Assembly: GCF_900129385.1 (NCBI RefSeq)
Contig: NZ_FQVO01000018.1
Location: 1-64,000 of the forward strand
Direction: 5' to 3'
Length of the DNA: 64,000 bases
Origin: Chryseobacterium takakiae
GTDB taxonomy: Bacteria; Bacteroidota; Bacteroidia; Flavobacteriales; Weeksellaceae
The notes under the pieces were generated by a model, which did not search any database, was not told the origin of the DNA, and worked only from the letters and a program-made list of their open reading frames with translations. The number at the start of each line of letters is the position of its first letter. Position 1 is the stretch's first letter. Positions 22,837 to 31,524 of this stretch are shown here, one piece after another. A program made the position numbers and the translations under genes.

Positions 22837-23709
22837 ATGAGCATTTTAAAAGGAGTAGGTGTTGCATTGGTGACACCCTTTAATGAAGATTTATCCGTAG
22901 ATTTTGATAGCCTTACCAAACTGGTGGATTATAATATCGAAAACGGGACCAATTATTTAGTTGTTTTGGGAACTACAGCAGAGGCTGCAACGCTTTCTGC
23001 AGAAGAGAAGAAACAGGTAGTTGAGCATATCATTAAGGTTACTAATAAACGTGTTCCATTGGTACTTGGAATTGGTGGAAACAATACTCTCGAAGTTAAG
23101 AAACAGATTGAAGAAACGGATCTTTCAGCATTTGAAGCCGTACTTTCTGTATCTCCTTACTATAATAAACCAAATCAGGAAGGACTTTATCAGCATTATA
23201 AAATGCTGGCTTCCACCGGGAAAAATATTATTATTTATAATGTTCCGTCAAGAACCGGACAAAATATTGAAGCGGAAACCACGTTGCGTCTGGCAAAGGA
23301 ATTTCCGAATCTATTGATGATAAAAGAAGCAGCACCGAATATTCTCCAGTATTTTGATATTTTAAGAAAAAAGCCTGAAGGTTTTAATCTTGTTTCCGGA
23401 GATGATGAATTTACGCTGCCTGTTACCCTGGCGGGAGGTAACGGAGTGATTTCTGTAATCGGGCAGGCTTATCCTAAAGAATTTTCTACAATGGTGCAGC
23501 TGGCATTTGACAGGAAAGTGGATGAAGCTTATGAAATCCACAATAAGCTTGTAGAAATTACCAGGCTCATCTTTGCTGAAGGAAATCCTTGCGGGATTAA
23601 AGTTGTTCTTGCCGAAAAAGGAATTATTAAAAATCATCTCAGACTTCCTCTTGTAGCGGCTTCGGAAGGACTTTACGCGAAAATTAAAGCTGAAATGGCA
23701 AATATTTAA
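22837..23709 (+). CDS. dapA: 4-hydroxy-tetrahydrodipicolinate synthase
   Basis: A 290-residue enzyme of lysine/diaminopimelate synthesis, condensing pyruvate with aspartate semialdehyde. Visible motifs: GVGVALVTPFNED, GTTAEAATLSAEEK, SVSPYYNKPNQEGLYQHYK, and IYNVPSRTGQ with Tyr134. The Schiff-base lysine is Lys163 in LLMIKEAAPN, and SGDDEFTLP is present. Length is normal. It is a single gene; a heptad repeat array and then a terminator follow. Confidence 0.95.
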   Translation: MSILKGVGVALVTPFNEDLSVDFDSLTKLVDYNIENGTNYLVVLGTTAEAATLSAEEKKQVVEHIIKVTNKRVPLVLGIGGNNTLEVKKQIEETDLSAFEAVLSVSPYYNKPNQEGLYQHYKMLASTGKNIIIYNVPSRTGQNIEAETTLRLAKEFPNLLMIKEAAPNILQYFDILRKKPEGFNLVSGDDEFTLPVTLAGGNGVISVIGQAYPKEFSTMVQLAFDRKVDEAYEIHNKLVEITRLIFAEGNPCGIKVVLAEKGIIKNHLRLPLVAASEGLYAKIKAEMANI

Positions 23710-23717
23710 GAAAGTTT

Positions 23718-23770
23718 GTGAGAAGTGAGAAGTGAGATGTGAGAGGTAAGATGTGAGTAGTGAGAAGTGG
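23718..23770. repeat. Heptad repeat array after dapA
   Basis: About seven GTGAGAA/GTGAGAT/GTGAGAG-type units in direct orientation, the same unit as at 72 and 8718. It begins 8 nt after the dapA stop and would be transcribed as part of its 3' UTR, before the terminator. Confidence 0.7.
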
Positions 23771-23819
23771 ATAATACTTTTTGATATGCTGTTTCTTCAA
23801 AAATACTAATAATAAATAT

Positions 23820-23851
23820 GGGTGAAAGGTTATAGCTTTTCACCCTTTTTT
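23820..23851 (+). terminator. Terminator of dapA
   Basis: An 8-bp stem (GGGTGAAA with TTTCACCC), a 10-nt loop and six T. It rules out a start for the following GNAT gene upstream of this point. Confidence 0.75.
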
Positions 23852-23917
23852 GATGAATTTAGAAAAGTAATCATTTTTATTTCAATATCTTTTACATTAA
23901 TATTTATAACAATTAAA

Positions 23918-24424
23918 ATGAAATTTATAGAAGCTAACGAGAAAGATATTCCGCTGATTCAGAACCTTGCTGAAAGATCCTGGAAAACTGCTTATGCAGA
24001 AATACTTTCCCCGGAACAGATAGACTATATGCTCGGAACAATGTATTCCCGAAATGGAATCACACAGCAAATGCAAAATGCTGATTATCATTATTATCTG
24101 ATATTCGATGAAATTAATAATTCATTTGAAGGATTTATCGGATTTGAACATGGTTTTCAGGAATATACCACAAAGCTTCACAGGATCTATCTTGTTCCTG
24201 AAAGTAAGGGTAAAGGAATCGGCAGAACTGCCATTGATTTTTTGAAGGAAAAAGTAGTCTCTGCAGCCGACAGGAAAATAATCCTGAATGTTAACAAAAA
24301 TAATGCGGCAAAGAAATTCTATGAATCTCAGGGATTTAAGGTATCTAATGAAGTGGTTGTAAATATCGGTGACGGATTTTTAATGGATGATTATGAAATG
24401 GAACTTTATGTCACCTATAATTGA
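23918..24424 (+). CDS. GNAT family N-acetyltransferase
   Basis: A 168-residue protein starting at 23918 (MKFIEANEKDIPLIQNLAERSW). A longer frame from 23822 would run through the dapA terminator and is rejected. The acetyl-CoA loop is VPESKGKGIGRTAID (about residues 93-107). The C-terminal VNKNNAAKKFYESQGFKV is typical. Its N-terminal helix pattern (SWKTAYAEILSPEQIDYML) resembles the group annotated as RimI-like or phosphinothricin/spermidine-type GNATs. Substrate not predictable. Confidence 0.87.
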   Translation: MKFIEANEKDIPLIQNLAERSWKTAYAEILSPEQIDYMLGTMYSRNGITQQMQNADYHYYLIFDEINNSFEGFIGFEHGFQEYTTKLHRIYLVPESKGKGIGRTAIDFLKEKVVSAADRKIILNVNKNNAAKKFYESQGFKVSNEVVVNIGDGFLMDDYEMELYVTYN

Positions 24425-24583
24425 CTTAAAATTATATAAAAATTGAATGTAATTCTATAAAATGTGATGTATTTTTTTGTTCCATCTTTGTAAAAGAACC
24501 AAGTTACTTATTAATAAATATTCATTTGCCTGGTCTCAAGCATAATTGCTTGATCAGTATATTTTTTTTCATCCTTAGTGTTT

Positions 24584-24617
24584 AAATTCCTGTGTTTGTC
24601 AATACAGGAATTTTTTT
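24584..24617 (+). terminator. Terminator downstream of the GNAT gene
   Basis: A 10-bp stem (AAATTCCTGT with ACAGGAATTT), a 10-nt loop and a T-run of seven. Confidence 0.75.
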
Positions 24618-24710
24618 ATATGGAACTCTTAACAGTATTTTGATTATATCACCTATAATTGATATAAAATTATTATATTTACCACTAACGATTAAATACA
24701 TATAATAAGG

Positions 24711-25289
24711 ATGAAAATGTATGTAAAATTTGATTTCAATACACTCTGCATGAAGGTACTGGAAGAAAAACTGAAAGATCAGGGATTGAAATACAGGCTT
24801 CTCAATTTTGGAGAAGTAGAATTATACGGGACCCTTACACAGGAACAGAGCAAAGTTTTCAGAGAAAATCTGGAAGATTATGGTATTGAAATTATCGAAA
24901 GCCAGAAGACTGCACTGGTTCAAAAAATAAAAGATGCCATAGCAGAGTTTGTAGGCTCCAATGAGGCCGTTCCGGTGAAAGCTTCCATTTATATTGCGGA
25001 AAAACTGAATCATAGCTATGGATATCTGTCAAACGTATTTTCTGATACAACCAATATTTCAATAGAGAACTTTATTATTATTCAGAAAATTGAATATGCT
25101 AAAGAACTCATCATCGGCAAAAGATATAACCTTACGGAAATCGCCCAACTATTGAATTATTCCAGTGTTGCTCATTTGAGTACTCAGTTTAAAAATCTCA
25201 CGGGAATTACTCCATCGCATTTTCAGAAAATTATTGCGATGAGAAGGAAAACTCAGCGTCACGACAGCTATTATTCCAAAGCAATATGA
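24711..25289 (+). CDS. AraC-family transcriptional regulator
   Basis: A 192-residue protein. The C-terminal half (about 85-180) is an AraC DNA-binding domain with two helix-turn-helix units: the first around YIAEKLNHSYGYLSNVFS, the second LTEIAQLLNYSSVAHLSTQFKNLTGITPSHFQ. The N-terminal 65 residues form a small beta-alpha domain with one cysteine (FNTLCMKVLEEKL), typical of a Bacteroidota group of short AraC proteins; its ligand is unknown. It overlaps the next gene by 4 nt (ATGA). Confidence 0.87.
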   Translation: MKMYVKFDFNTLCMKVLEEKLKDQGLKYRLLNFGEVELYGTLTQEQSKVFRENLEDYGIEIIESQKTALVQKIKDAIAEFVGSNEAVPVKASIYIAEKLNHSYGYLSNVFSDTTNISIENFIIIQKIEYAKELIIGKRYNLTEIAQLLNYSSVAHLSTQFKNLTGITPSHFQKIIAMRRKTQRHDSYYSKAI

Positions 25290-25729
25290 AAAAAGAGTAT
25301 CTTAATGTTATACTGGCAGATGACAACGAAGGAAATCTTATTCTTTTTAAAAATATATTGCAGGAATTTAAAGTTCAGGTTAAAGTAAAAACATTCTGCA
25401 ACGGGAAAGACCTGATGACTTATCTAAATGAAAACATTGTAGTACCTGAAGTAGTTTTTTTGAATTATTATTTACCCTTGAAAAATTCTATGGAGTGCCT
25501 CAGTGAAATTAAATCTGATCAGAAATTTGATCCTATGACCATCATAGTATTTAATGAAGATTTATCTTATGAACAAGAAGAAGAGGCTTTTGTAACCGGT
25601 GCCAATGTTATAATGAAAACACCTGATAATTATAGAGATATGAAAAAAAGTATAACCGATATTATCTCCATAACATGGCAATATCATACTTCAGGATTGA
25701 ATAAAAATAATTTTATCATGAAAGTGTGA
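25286..25729 (+). CDS. Receiver-domain protein lacking the phosphorylated aspartate
   Basis: A 147-residue single-domain response regulator. The acidic pocket is present (ILADDNEGN, Asp12/Asp13) and so is the conserved lysine (Lys111 in VIMKTPDN). However, the phosphoacceptor position is Asn60 (VVFLNYYLP instead of the usual LDxxMP). The switch Thr/Ser position is also Asn90 (IIVFNED). It therefore probably cannot be phosphorylated in the normal way and may act as a constitutive binding partner. It is translationally coupled to the AraC regulator by a 4-nt overlap, so the two likely work together. Confidence 0.82.
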   Translation: MKKEYLNVILADDNEGNLILFKNILQEFKVQVKVKTFCNGKDLMTYLNENIVVPEVVFLNYYLPLKNSMECLSEIKSDQKFDPMTIIVFNEDLSYEQEEEAFVTGANVIMKTPDNYRDMKKSITDIISITWQYHTSGLNKNNFIMKV

Positions 25730-25747
25730 AAAAAACTTAAGAATTAT

Positions 25748-25777
25748 TTTGGAATTAAAATTAAAGTTCTATATTTG
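25748..25777 (+). promoter_or_regulatory. Bacteroidota-type promoter with no long ORF downstream
   Basis: TTTG at 25748-25751, an 18-nt spacer and TATATTTG at 25770-25777. The only downstream products on this strand before the terminator are very short frames. Confidence 0.6.
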
Positions 25778-25783
25778 TATCTC

Positions 25784-26219
25784 AAGATTCACACAAAGGT
25801 GATAATATCAGAGCGGAAATTCTGCTTTATTGTATGGAAGAAATAACAGTCTTATGGAGAAAAATCATTTTAATAATGAACTAAATTATATAATCACAAT
25901 GTAGTTAAACAAAATGAATTATAGTAATTTCCAACTATAAAGCGCAGAAGATCTTTAAAACAAAACGGTACAATCATGAAAACTCGAAAGGTAAAGAATA
26001 GTTGTTTAACTATTTTTTATCAAGCCTAGTTAGTTTTTATAAATAAGCAGGTTGGGAAGATAATTCATTTTGTTTTTACTTTATTATCAATAGAACATCA
26101 CATCACACCACACATATTCACACCACATCACAAAATATTATGATGATGAAGTAATTTCTTCAAATAACAGTTTTATAAGGGGAGCCGCGTAAGGATTTAT
26201 TTCTTTTCGCGGTTTTTTT
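25784..26219 (+). ncRNA. Candidate non-coding RNA of about 430 nt
   Basis: The region lies between a good promoter (25748-25777) and a plus-strand terminator (26183-26219). A perfect 16-bp long-range pairing is possible between 25907-25922 (AAACAAAATGAATTAT) and 26060-26075. Inside it is a small hairpin with T-run at 25997-26018. The only reading frames are 8-17 codons long. The family is unknown; it does not show RNase P, tmRNA or SRP landmarks. It could instead be a leader RNA or carry a tiny peptide. Confidence 0.4.
26183..26219 (+). terminator. Plus-strand terminator facing recG
   Basis: A 7-bp stem (AGCCGCG with CGCGGTT) is followed by seven T on the plus strand. There is no T-run for minus-strand transcripts, so it ends a rightward transcript from 25.8 kb and abuts the recG stop codon. 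Confidence 0.65.
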
Positions 26220-28302
26220 ATGATATTTTACTCCACTTGTTTTTGCCCTTATACTGCCGTAAATAATAATTTTTCAGGATCTGATGATCAGGATTTATCA
26301 ATAAAGGATCCTTTGTAAGGATTTTTTCAACCGTACTTTTAGTAATTTTAATGATGGCCGAATCATTAATCAGGTCAAGCCTTTTAAAATCTACCACGCC
26401 GCTTTGTTGTGTACCAAGGATGTCACCCGGACCCCGAAGCTGCATATCGACTTCGGAAATCTTAAATCCGTCGTTGGTTTCTACCATGGTTTTAATACGC
26501 GTTCTGCTGTCGCTGGATAATTTATCTGAAGTCATCAGGATACAATAGCTCTGTTCTGCACCACGTCCGACCCGTCCACGCAACTGATGAAGCTGGGAAA
26601 GACCGAAGCGCTCCGCACTTTCAATCACCATTACCGAGGCGTTTGGTACATTTACGCCCACTTCAATTACCGTAGTTGCCACCATAATTTCCGCTTTTCC
26701 GGAAGCAAAATAGCCCATTGCAGCATCTTTTTCTTCCGGCCGCATTTGCCCGTGAAGCATGGTTACATTATATTTCGGGAAATTATCCATTACATTTTCC
26801 AGTCCGGTCATCAGGTTTTTGTAATCCAAAGTCTCGGATTCTTCAATCAGAGGATATACAAAATACACCTGCCGTCCTTTCTGGATCTCTTCACGACAGA
26901 AATTGTAGACATACGCCCGGTCTTTTTCACGTCTGTGAGCAGTGATAATCGGTTTTCTTCCTACAGGCATTTCATCAATTACAGAAACATCAAGATCAGA
27001 ATAAAAACTCATGGCCAGCGTTCTCGGAATAGGAGTTGCGGTCATTACAAGAATATGAGGCGGGATTTTATTTTTAGCCCATAATTTTGCCCTCTGTGCA
27101 ACCCCGAATCTGTGCTGTTCATCAATAATAGCAAGTCCAAGATTTTTAAACTTTACTTTATCTTCCAATACAGCATGGGTTCCTACCAGAATGGAAAGTT
27201 CGCCGTTTTCGAGTTCTTCATGGATGATTTTACGATCTGATTTTTTGATAGATCCGGTTAAAAGTTTCACATTCACTTCCGTATTTTCCAAAAGCTCTTT
27301 AATACCGTTGTAATGCTGCTGGGCAAGGATTTCGGTGGGAGCCATGATGCAGCTCTGGAAACCATTGTCCTTCGCAATAAGCATCGTTAATAAAGCAACC
27401 ATTGTTTTTCCTGAACCTACATCTCCCTGCAGGAGCCTGTTCATCTGGATCGGGCGCTTCATATCCTGCCGGATCTCTTTCAATACTCTTTTTTGGGCAC
27501 CTGTTAAGTCAAAAGGAAGATGATGCTGGTAAAAATTATTAAAATAATCACCCACAATCGGGAAAGGATTTCCTGCAGTATGACTTTTATGATGAATTTT
27601 TTTCAATCCATAACCCAGCTGAAAAAAGAAAGATTCTTCAAATCTCAGGCGGTAATCAGCTTTCTTAAAATGTTCAGCATCTTTGGGGAAATGGATGTTG
27701 AGGTATGTATGCTGTCTGGACAGGAATTTAAAAGCTTTCATCAGATAATCCGGAAAATTTTCCTGGATAAGATTTGGAATTTCCATACAGATAGTCCTTA
27801 ATACATTTTGGAAAAATTTTTGGTTCAGTCCTCTTTTAGTTAATTTTTCAGAGCTTGGATAAATGGGTTTCAGACGATTGTCAGCTTCTTTTTTTTCATC
27901 AATTTCTATTTCCGGATGTGGCATCGAAAACTGGCTGTTGAATACATTGATTTTCCCGAAAATATAGATTTCCTTATTGATGGGAAGCTGTTCTTTCATC
28001 CATTTTGAATACTGAAACCATACCAGATCCATGGCTCCCGTATCGTCATTGAATTTTGCAGAAAGCCTTTTGGTTTTTCCGGTTTGTATTTCCTGAACAC
28101 TTGTAATTTTCCCTTTCAGCTGAACCTCTGTTGATACCTCATGAAGCTGCGCAACTTTATGGATTTTGCTTTTATCCAGATACCGGAGCGGAAAAAAATT
28201 CAGGAAATCTTCCACGGTGGAAATCCCCAGCACATTCCTGATGAGTTTCGCTTTTTCCGGACCGACTCCTTTTACATATTCTATGGAAGTTTCTAATGTC
28301 AT
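26218..28302 (-). CDS. recG: ATP-dependent DNA helicase RecG
   Basis: A 694-residue branch-migration helicase of replication-fork rescue and recombination. The N-terminal wedge/OB domain covers about 1-230 (VKGVGPEKAKLI, QLKGKITSVQE). Helicase motifs follow: Walker A LLQGDVGSGKTMVALL, AIIDEQHRFG (DEQH box), MTATPIPRTLAM, and the C-terminal ERFGLSQLHQLRGRVGRG plus MQLRGPGDILGTQQSG. Length is normal. It stands alone and begins after the thioredoxin-like gene terminator. Confidence 0.96.
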   Translation of the reverse strand: MTLETSIEYVKGVGPEKAKLIRNVLGISTVEDFLNFFPLRYLDKSKIHKVAQLHEVSTEVQLKGKITSVQEIQTGKTKRLSAKFNDDTGAMDLVWFQYSKWMKEQLPINKEIYIFGKINVFNSQFSMPHPEIEIDEKKEADNRLKPIYPSSEKLTKRGLNQKFFQNVLRTICMEIPNLIQENFPDYLMKAFKFLSRQHTYLNIHFPKDAEHFKKADYRLRFEESFFFQLGYGLKKIHHKSHTAGNPFPIVGDYFNNFYQHHLPFDLTGAQKRVLKEIRQDMKRPIQMNRLLQGDVGSGKTMVALLTMLIAKDNGFQSCIMAPTEILAQQHYNGIKELLENTEVNVKLLTGSIKKSDRKIIHEELENGELSILVGTHAVLEDKVKFKNLGLAIIDEQHRFGVAQRAKLWAKNKIPPHILVMTATPIPRTLAMSFYSDLDVSVIDEMPVGRKPIITAHRREKDRAYVYNFCREEIQKGRQVYFVYPLIEESETLDYKNLMTGLENVMDNFPKYNVTMLHGQMRPEEKDAAMGYFASGKAEIMVATTVIEVGVNVPNASVMVIESAERFGLSQLHQLRGRVGRGAEQSYCILMTSDKLSSDSRTRIKTMVETNDGFKISEVDMQLRGPGDILGTQQSGVVDFKRLDLINDSAIIKITKSTVEKILTKDPLLINPDHQILKNYYLRQYKGKNKWSKIS

Positions 28303-28333
28303 TAAGAGGTCACGAATTTCGGGAAAAATTAGA

Positions 28334-28367
28334 AATTAAAAAAGACTTTCAAAGCTGAAAGTCTTTT
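28334..28367 (-). terminator. Terminator of the thioredoxin-like gene
   Basis: An 11-bp stem (AAAAGACTTTC with GAAAGTCTTTT), a 6-nt loop and a minus-strand T-run. Confidence 0.78.
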
Positions 28368-28372
28368 ATTTA

Positions 28373-28906
28373 TTATTCTTTTATTTTGGATTTAAATTTT
28401 GTCTGATAATCTTCCCATTGTTGTCTGGAACGGATCTTTTTAAATAAATCCCTGGAAATAAATTCAAGATAAGGCTCCAGTTCTTTTGCAGATAATTCTC
28501 CCTGAAGAATAGTAATAGGGCCTCCTTTCTCATCCAGAAATACCGTACTCGGGACAGCGCCCACATTCATGTATTGTGTAAACTCGTGCAGTGAATTTTT
28601 TCCTTTTTTATGTTCCGTATTTGGGTTTGAAAACTTTCTTCCAAAAATTTGGATGGTGCTTTTTTCTTCGGCGTTAAATTTTACGGCGTAATAATTTTCA
28701 TTTATAATGTCCACAATAATGGGATTTCCATACGTTTTTTTATCCATGATTTTACACGGGCCACACCAGTCTGCATAAAAGTCAATCAGGATTTTTTTCG
28801 GATTTTCTTTCTGAGCTTTCAGTGCTTCTTCAATAGTCATCCATTTTACCTGTGCAAAATTTAATGTTAAAACGAAAAAACAAATTATGCTTATAATTCT
28901 CTTCAT
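28373..28906 (-). CDS. Thioredoxin-fold protein, exported
   Basis: A 177-residue protein with a signal peptide (1-18, ending NFAQ). It has the thioredoxin active site DFYADWCGPCKIMDKK (Cys48 and Cys51) and a cis-proline region VGAVPSTVFLDEKG. A longer loop between these elements (about 85-105, rich in Lys/Asn) and a C-terminal helix (RSRQQWEDYQTKFKSK) set it apart from thioredoxin itself. Likely a periplasmic thiol-disulfide reductase similar to the thioredoxin_7/DsbD-gamma group. Single gene with its own terminator. Confidence 0.88.
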   Translation of the reverse strand: MKRIISIICFFVLTLNFAQVKWMTIEEALKAQKENPKKILIDFYADWCGPCKIMDKKTYGNPIIVDIINENYYAVKFNAEEKSTIQIFGRKFSNPNTEHKKGKNSLHEFTQYMNVGAVPSTVFLDEKGGPITILQGELSAKELEPYLEFISRDLFKKIRSRQQWEDYQTKFKSKIKE

Positions 28907-28946
28907 GATTTGATATTTATGTAAAAATAAGCATAAAACGTATGCC

Positions 28947-30458
28947 TTATCGTACCTCCTGCATTAATTTCTTAACAAAAGGTGAAATCAAAATTAATAC
29001 AACTCCGGCAATTACAGCATATAATCCCAATTGTTTATATCCATCGGTATAAGTGATCAAAGCATCATAATTGGTAGAGCCTTCTTTTGCCGTTGCGAGT
29101 CCGGCACCGATAATTCCTGCCACATATTGTCCGTATGCTGAAGCCAGAAACCACATTCCCATCATCATCCCCTGAAGATTTTTGGTTGAAAGTTTCGTCA
29201 TAATGGATAATCCGATAGGAGAGAGGCATAACTCACCCAAGGTAATAACCAGCAATGCTATGGTAAAGAAATTCAATGAAGTGATTCCCTGAAGATTGGC
29301 GAAAAACCGTGTTGCAAATAAAATATAATATCCCAATCCTAAGAAAATAAATCCTAGCCCGAATTTGATAATGGTATTCGGCTCAATTTTTCTTTTGTTT
29401 AACCAGATCCATAATAATCCTATCAATGGAGCCAGGAAAATAATAAAAAAGGCACCCCCGGAATTATTAACACCATTTGGATCAAGCCCCAATAAATCAT
29501 TATTTAAATTTTTAGCAGCAAAAATACTTAGTGAACCTCCGCTTTGCTCATAAATTCCCCAGAATAAAATGGAAAATAAAATGAAGACTAGTGCCGCCAA
29601 GAGTTTGTTTCGTTCGGCAGGGGTTACTTTGGTCATTTCGTAAAACAGGTAAATCAAAGTCAGCGGTCCTACGGTCCACATGAAATAATCCGTATACTCG
29701 GTTTTTGCGACCATGATCATGATAATTGGTACAAAAATCAACGATAAAACATAAACGCCGTATTCCTGCCATTTCGGAATGGGTGCAGATTTGACTTCAT
29801 TCAACGGATGTCCCGGCTGCAGACCGATTGTTCCTAATCTTTTTTGAGTAAAAATGAAATTAATTAAACTGACTACCATTACGATGGCTGCCAAACCGAA
29901 TGCAACATTCCATCTCATTCCTTCCGGGATTACTTTCGCCAGAATTTCCCCTTTTCCGATGGTAATACAAATATAACCTCCAAGCAAAGCTCCGAGATTA
30001 ATTCCTGCATAAAAAAGTGAAAATCCTGCATCAGCTCTTGAATCATTGGGTTTGTAAAGCTGTCCCACCATTGATGAAATATTCGGTTTGAAAAACCCTG
30101 TTCCTACAACGGTAAAGGCAATGCCTAAAAAGAAAAATTTGTGAGGATCAGCAGCCAGAATGATGCTTCCTACAATCATTAAAATCCCGCCCCAGAAGAG
30201 TGATTTCCTGAAACCTAAAATTTTATCGGCAAATAAACCTCCGATAAAGGTAAAAGCATATACAAATGCCTGCGTTGCGGCATACTGAAGATTAGCTTCT
30301 TTTTCATGGAGATTAAGTTGGGAAATCATAAAGAAAACAAGCATTCCGCGCATTCCGTAGAAGCAGAAACGTTCCCACATTTCGGAGAAGAAGAGGCTCC
30401 AGATTTGTCTGGGATATTTTCCTTTGAAATTTTGTATTTCGTCTAAAGTTAAACTCAT
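28947..30458 (-). CDS. POT-family peptide transporter (1 of 3)
   Basis: A 503-residue 12- to 14-helix MFS transporter of the proton-dependent oligopeptide group. The signature ExxER motif is EMWERFCFYGMRGML near residue 28. FADKILGFRKSLFWGGILM and FFKPNISSMVGQLY (PTR2 signature) follow, and the C-terminal ELCLSPIGLSIMTKLS is conserved. It imports di- and tripeptides with protons. It lies downstream of a YhcG-type nuclease gene (17-nt gap) and is one of three paralogues in 6 kb. Confidence 0.93.
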   Translation of the reverse strand: MSLTLDEIQNFKGKYPRQIWSLFFSEMWERFCFYGMRGMLVFFMISQLNLHEKEANLQYAATQAFVYAFTFIGGLFADKILGFRKSLFWGGILMIVGSIILAADPHKFFFLGIAFTVVGTGFFKPNISSMVGQLYKPNDSRADAGFSLFYAGINLGALLGGYICITIGKGEILAKVIPEGMRWNVAFGLAAIVMVVSLINFIFTQKRLGTIGLQPGHPLNEVKSAPIPKWQEYGVYVLSLIFVPIIMIMVAKTEYTDYFMWTVGPLTLIYLFYEMTKVTPAERNKLLAALVFILFSILFWGIYEQSGGSLSIFAAKNLNNDLLGLDPNGVNNSGGAFFIIFLAPLIGLLWIWLNKRKIEPNTIIKFGLGFIFLGLGYYILFATRFFANLQGITSLNFFTIALLVITLGELCLSPIGLSIMTKLSTKNLQGMMMGMWFLASAYGQYVAGIIGAGLATAKEGSTNYDALITYTDGYKQLGLYAVIAGVVLILISPFVKKLMQEVR

Positions 30459-30475
30459 AATGATATGATTAAGTT

Positions 30476-31465
30476 TTAAATAAGGGTTTCGTTATGATCA
30501 TTCTGATCCAGTTCAAAACGGATTCTGTCCTGATCAATAATTTGTTTTAATTCTTCTTCTTTTGGAAGGTATAAAAGATATTTGCTGGCAAAAAGATTAT
30601 TTTTGTCGTTAAGAACAGAATATTTTACAATCGTTTGATCTTTTTCAGAACACAGTAAAATTCCGATGGTTGGGTTGTCTCCTTCGCCACGTTTCAAGTC
30701 GTCGTACATTCTTACATACATATCGATTTGTCCGATATCCTGATGGGAAAGTTCACCGGTTTTTAAATCAATGATGACGAAACATTTTAAAATGTAATTA
30801 TAGAAAACAAGATCAATATAAAAATCTGAAGTTTCGGTGGAAATGTGTTGTTGTCTTGCTACGAAGGCAAAGCCTTTTCCGAATTCCAATAAAAACTTTT
30901 GAATATGATCAATAATAGCTGTTTCAATATCTTTCTCAGAAATTTTCTCATCGGTTTTGAGTCCCAGAAACTCAAATATGTAGGGATCTTTTAAAACACT
31001 GTGAATGGTTTCGTCTGTAGTTTTTGTATGCTTTAAAACTCTTTCGTAGGCTAAGGAGTTGATTTGTCGTTTTAAATCTCTGTAATTCCAGTTATTTTGA
31101 ATGGATTCATTAATATAATAATTGATTTTATCAAAATTATTAAGTCTTATTAATAATCTGTAGTGTGTCCAGCTCAATTCGTGACGCAATGCGTCACATA
31201 TTGGAAATGAATGGTAGAAAGTTCTCATATTTCTAAGATTGCTTTCGTCAAAACCTTTTCCAAATTCTAACGTTAGTTTTTTGGAAAGATTTTTCAGCGT
31301 ATATTTCCCATACTCGGCACGTTCTTTTCCTTTCTGCTCATCTTCGACGATCTGCCAATAAGTAAGTAATAACGTAGAATTAGCCATACGAAATACCTTT
31401 TCGCGCGACTGTATAATAATCTCTTTTACCGACTGAAATAAAGAATCTTCAGAAATTTCCATCAC
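30476..31465 (-). CDS. YhcG/DUF1016-family PD-(D/E)XK nuclease
   Basis: A 329-residue protein. The N-terminal DUF1016 domain covers about 1-150 (ANSTLLLTYWQIVEDEQKGKERAEYGK, LSWTHYRLLIRL). The C-terminal nuclease-like domain contains DFYIDLVFYNYILKCFVIIDLKTGEL, with Asp...Asp-x-Lys of the PD-(D/E)XK fold, and QIDMYVRMYDDL. YhcG-type proteins are found near restriction loci and mobile DNA, but their cellular role is unsettled. Here it sits alone between two peptide transporter genes with no restriction genes, suggesting insertion. No signal peptide; probably cytosolic. Confidence 0.88.
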   Translation of the reverse strand: MMEISEDSLFQSVKEIIIQSREKVFRMANSTLLLTYWQIVEDEQKGKERAEYGKYTLKNLSKKLTLEFGKGFDESNLRNMRTFYHSFPICDALRHELSWTHYRLLIRLNNFDKINYYINESIQNNWNYRDLKRQINSLAYERVLKHTKTTDETIHSVLKDPYIFEFLGLKTDEKISEKDIETAIIDHIQKFLLEFGKGFAFVARQQHISTETSDFYIDLVFYNYILKCFVIIDLKTGELSHQDIGQIDMYVRMYDDLKRGEGDNPTIGILLCSEKDQTIVKYSVLNDKNNLFASKYLLYLPKEEELKQIIDQDRIRFELDQNDHNETLI

Positions 31466-31473
31466 ACGAAAAT

Positions 31474-31502
31474 AAAAAAAACCTCCGACTTAGCAGAGGT
31501 TT
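31474..31502 (-). terminator. Terminator of the middle POT gene
   Basis: A 7-bp stem (AAACCTC with GAGGTTT) with a minus-strand T-run of at least seven. It separates the POT gene at 31525 from the YhcG gene. Confidence 0.75.
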
Positions 31503-31524
31503 CATTTATTTTATTTGATGCAGA

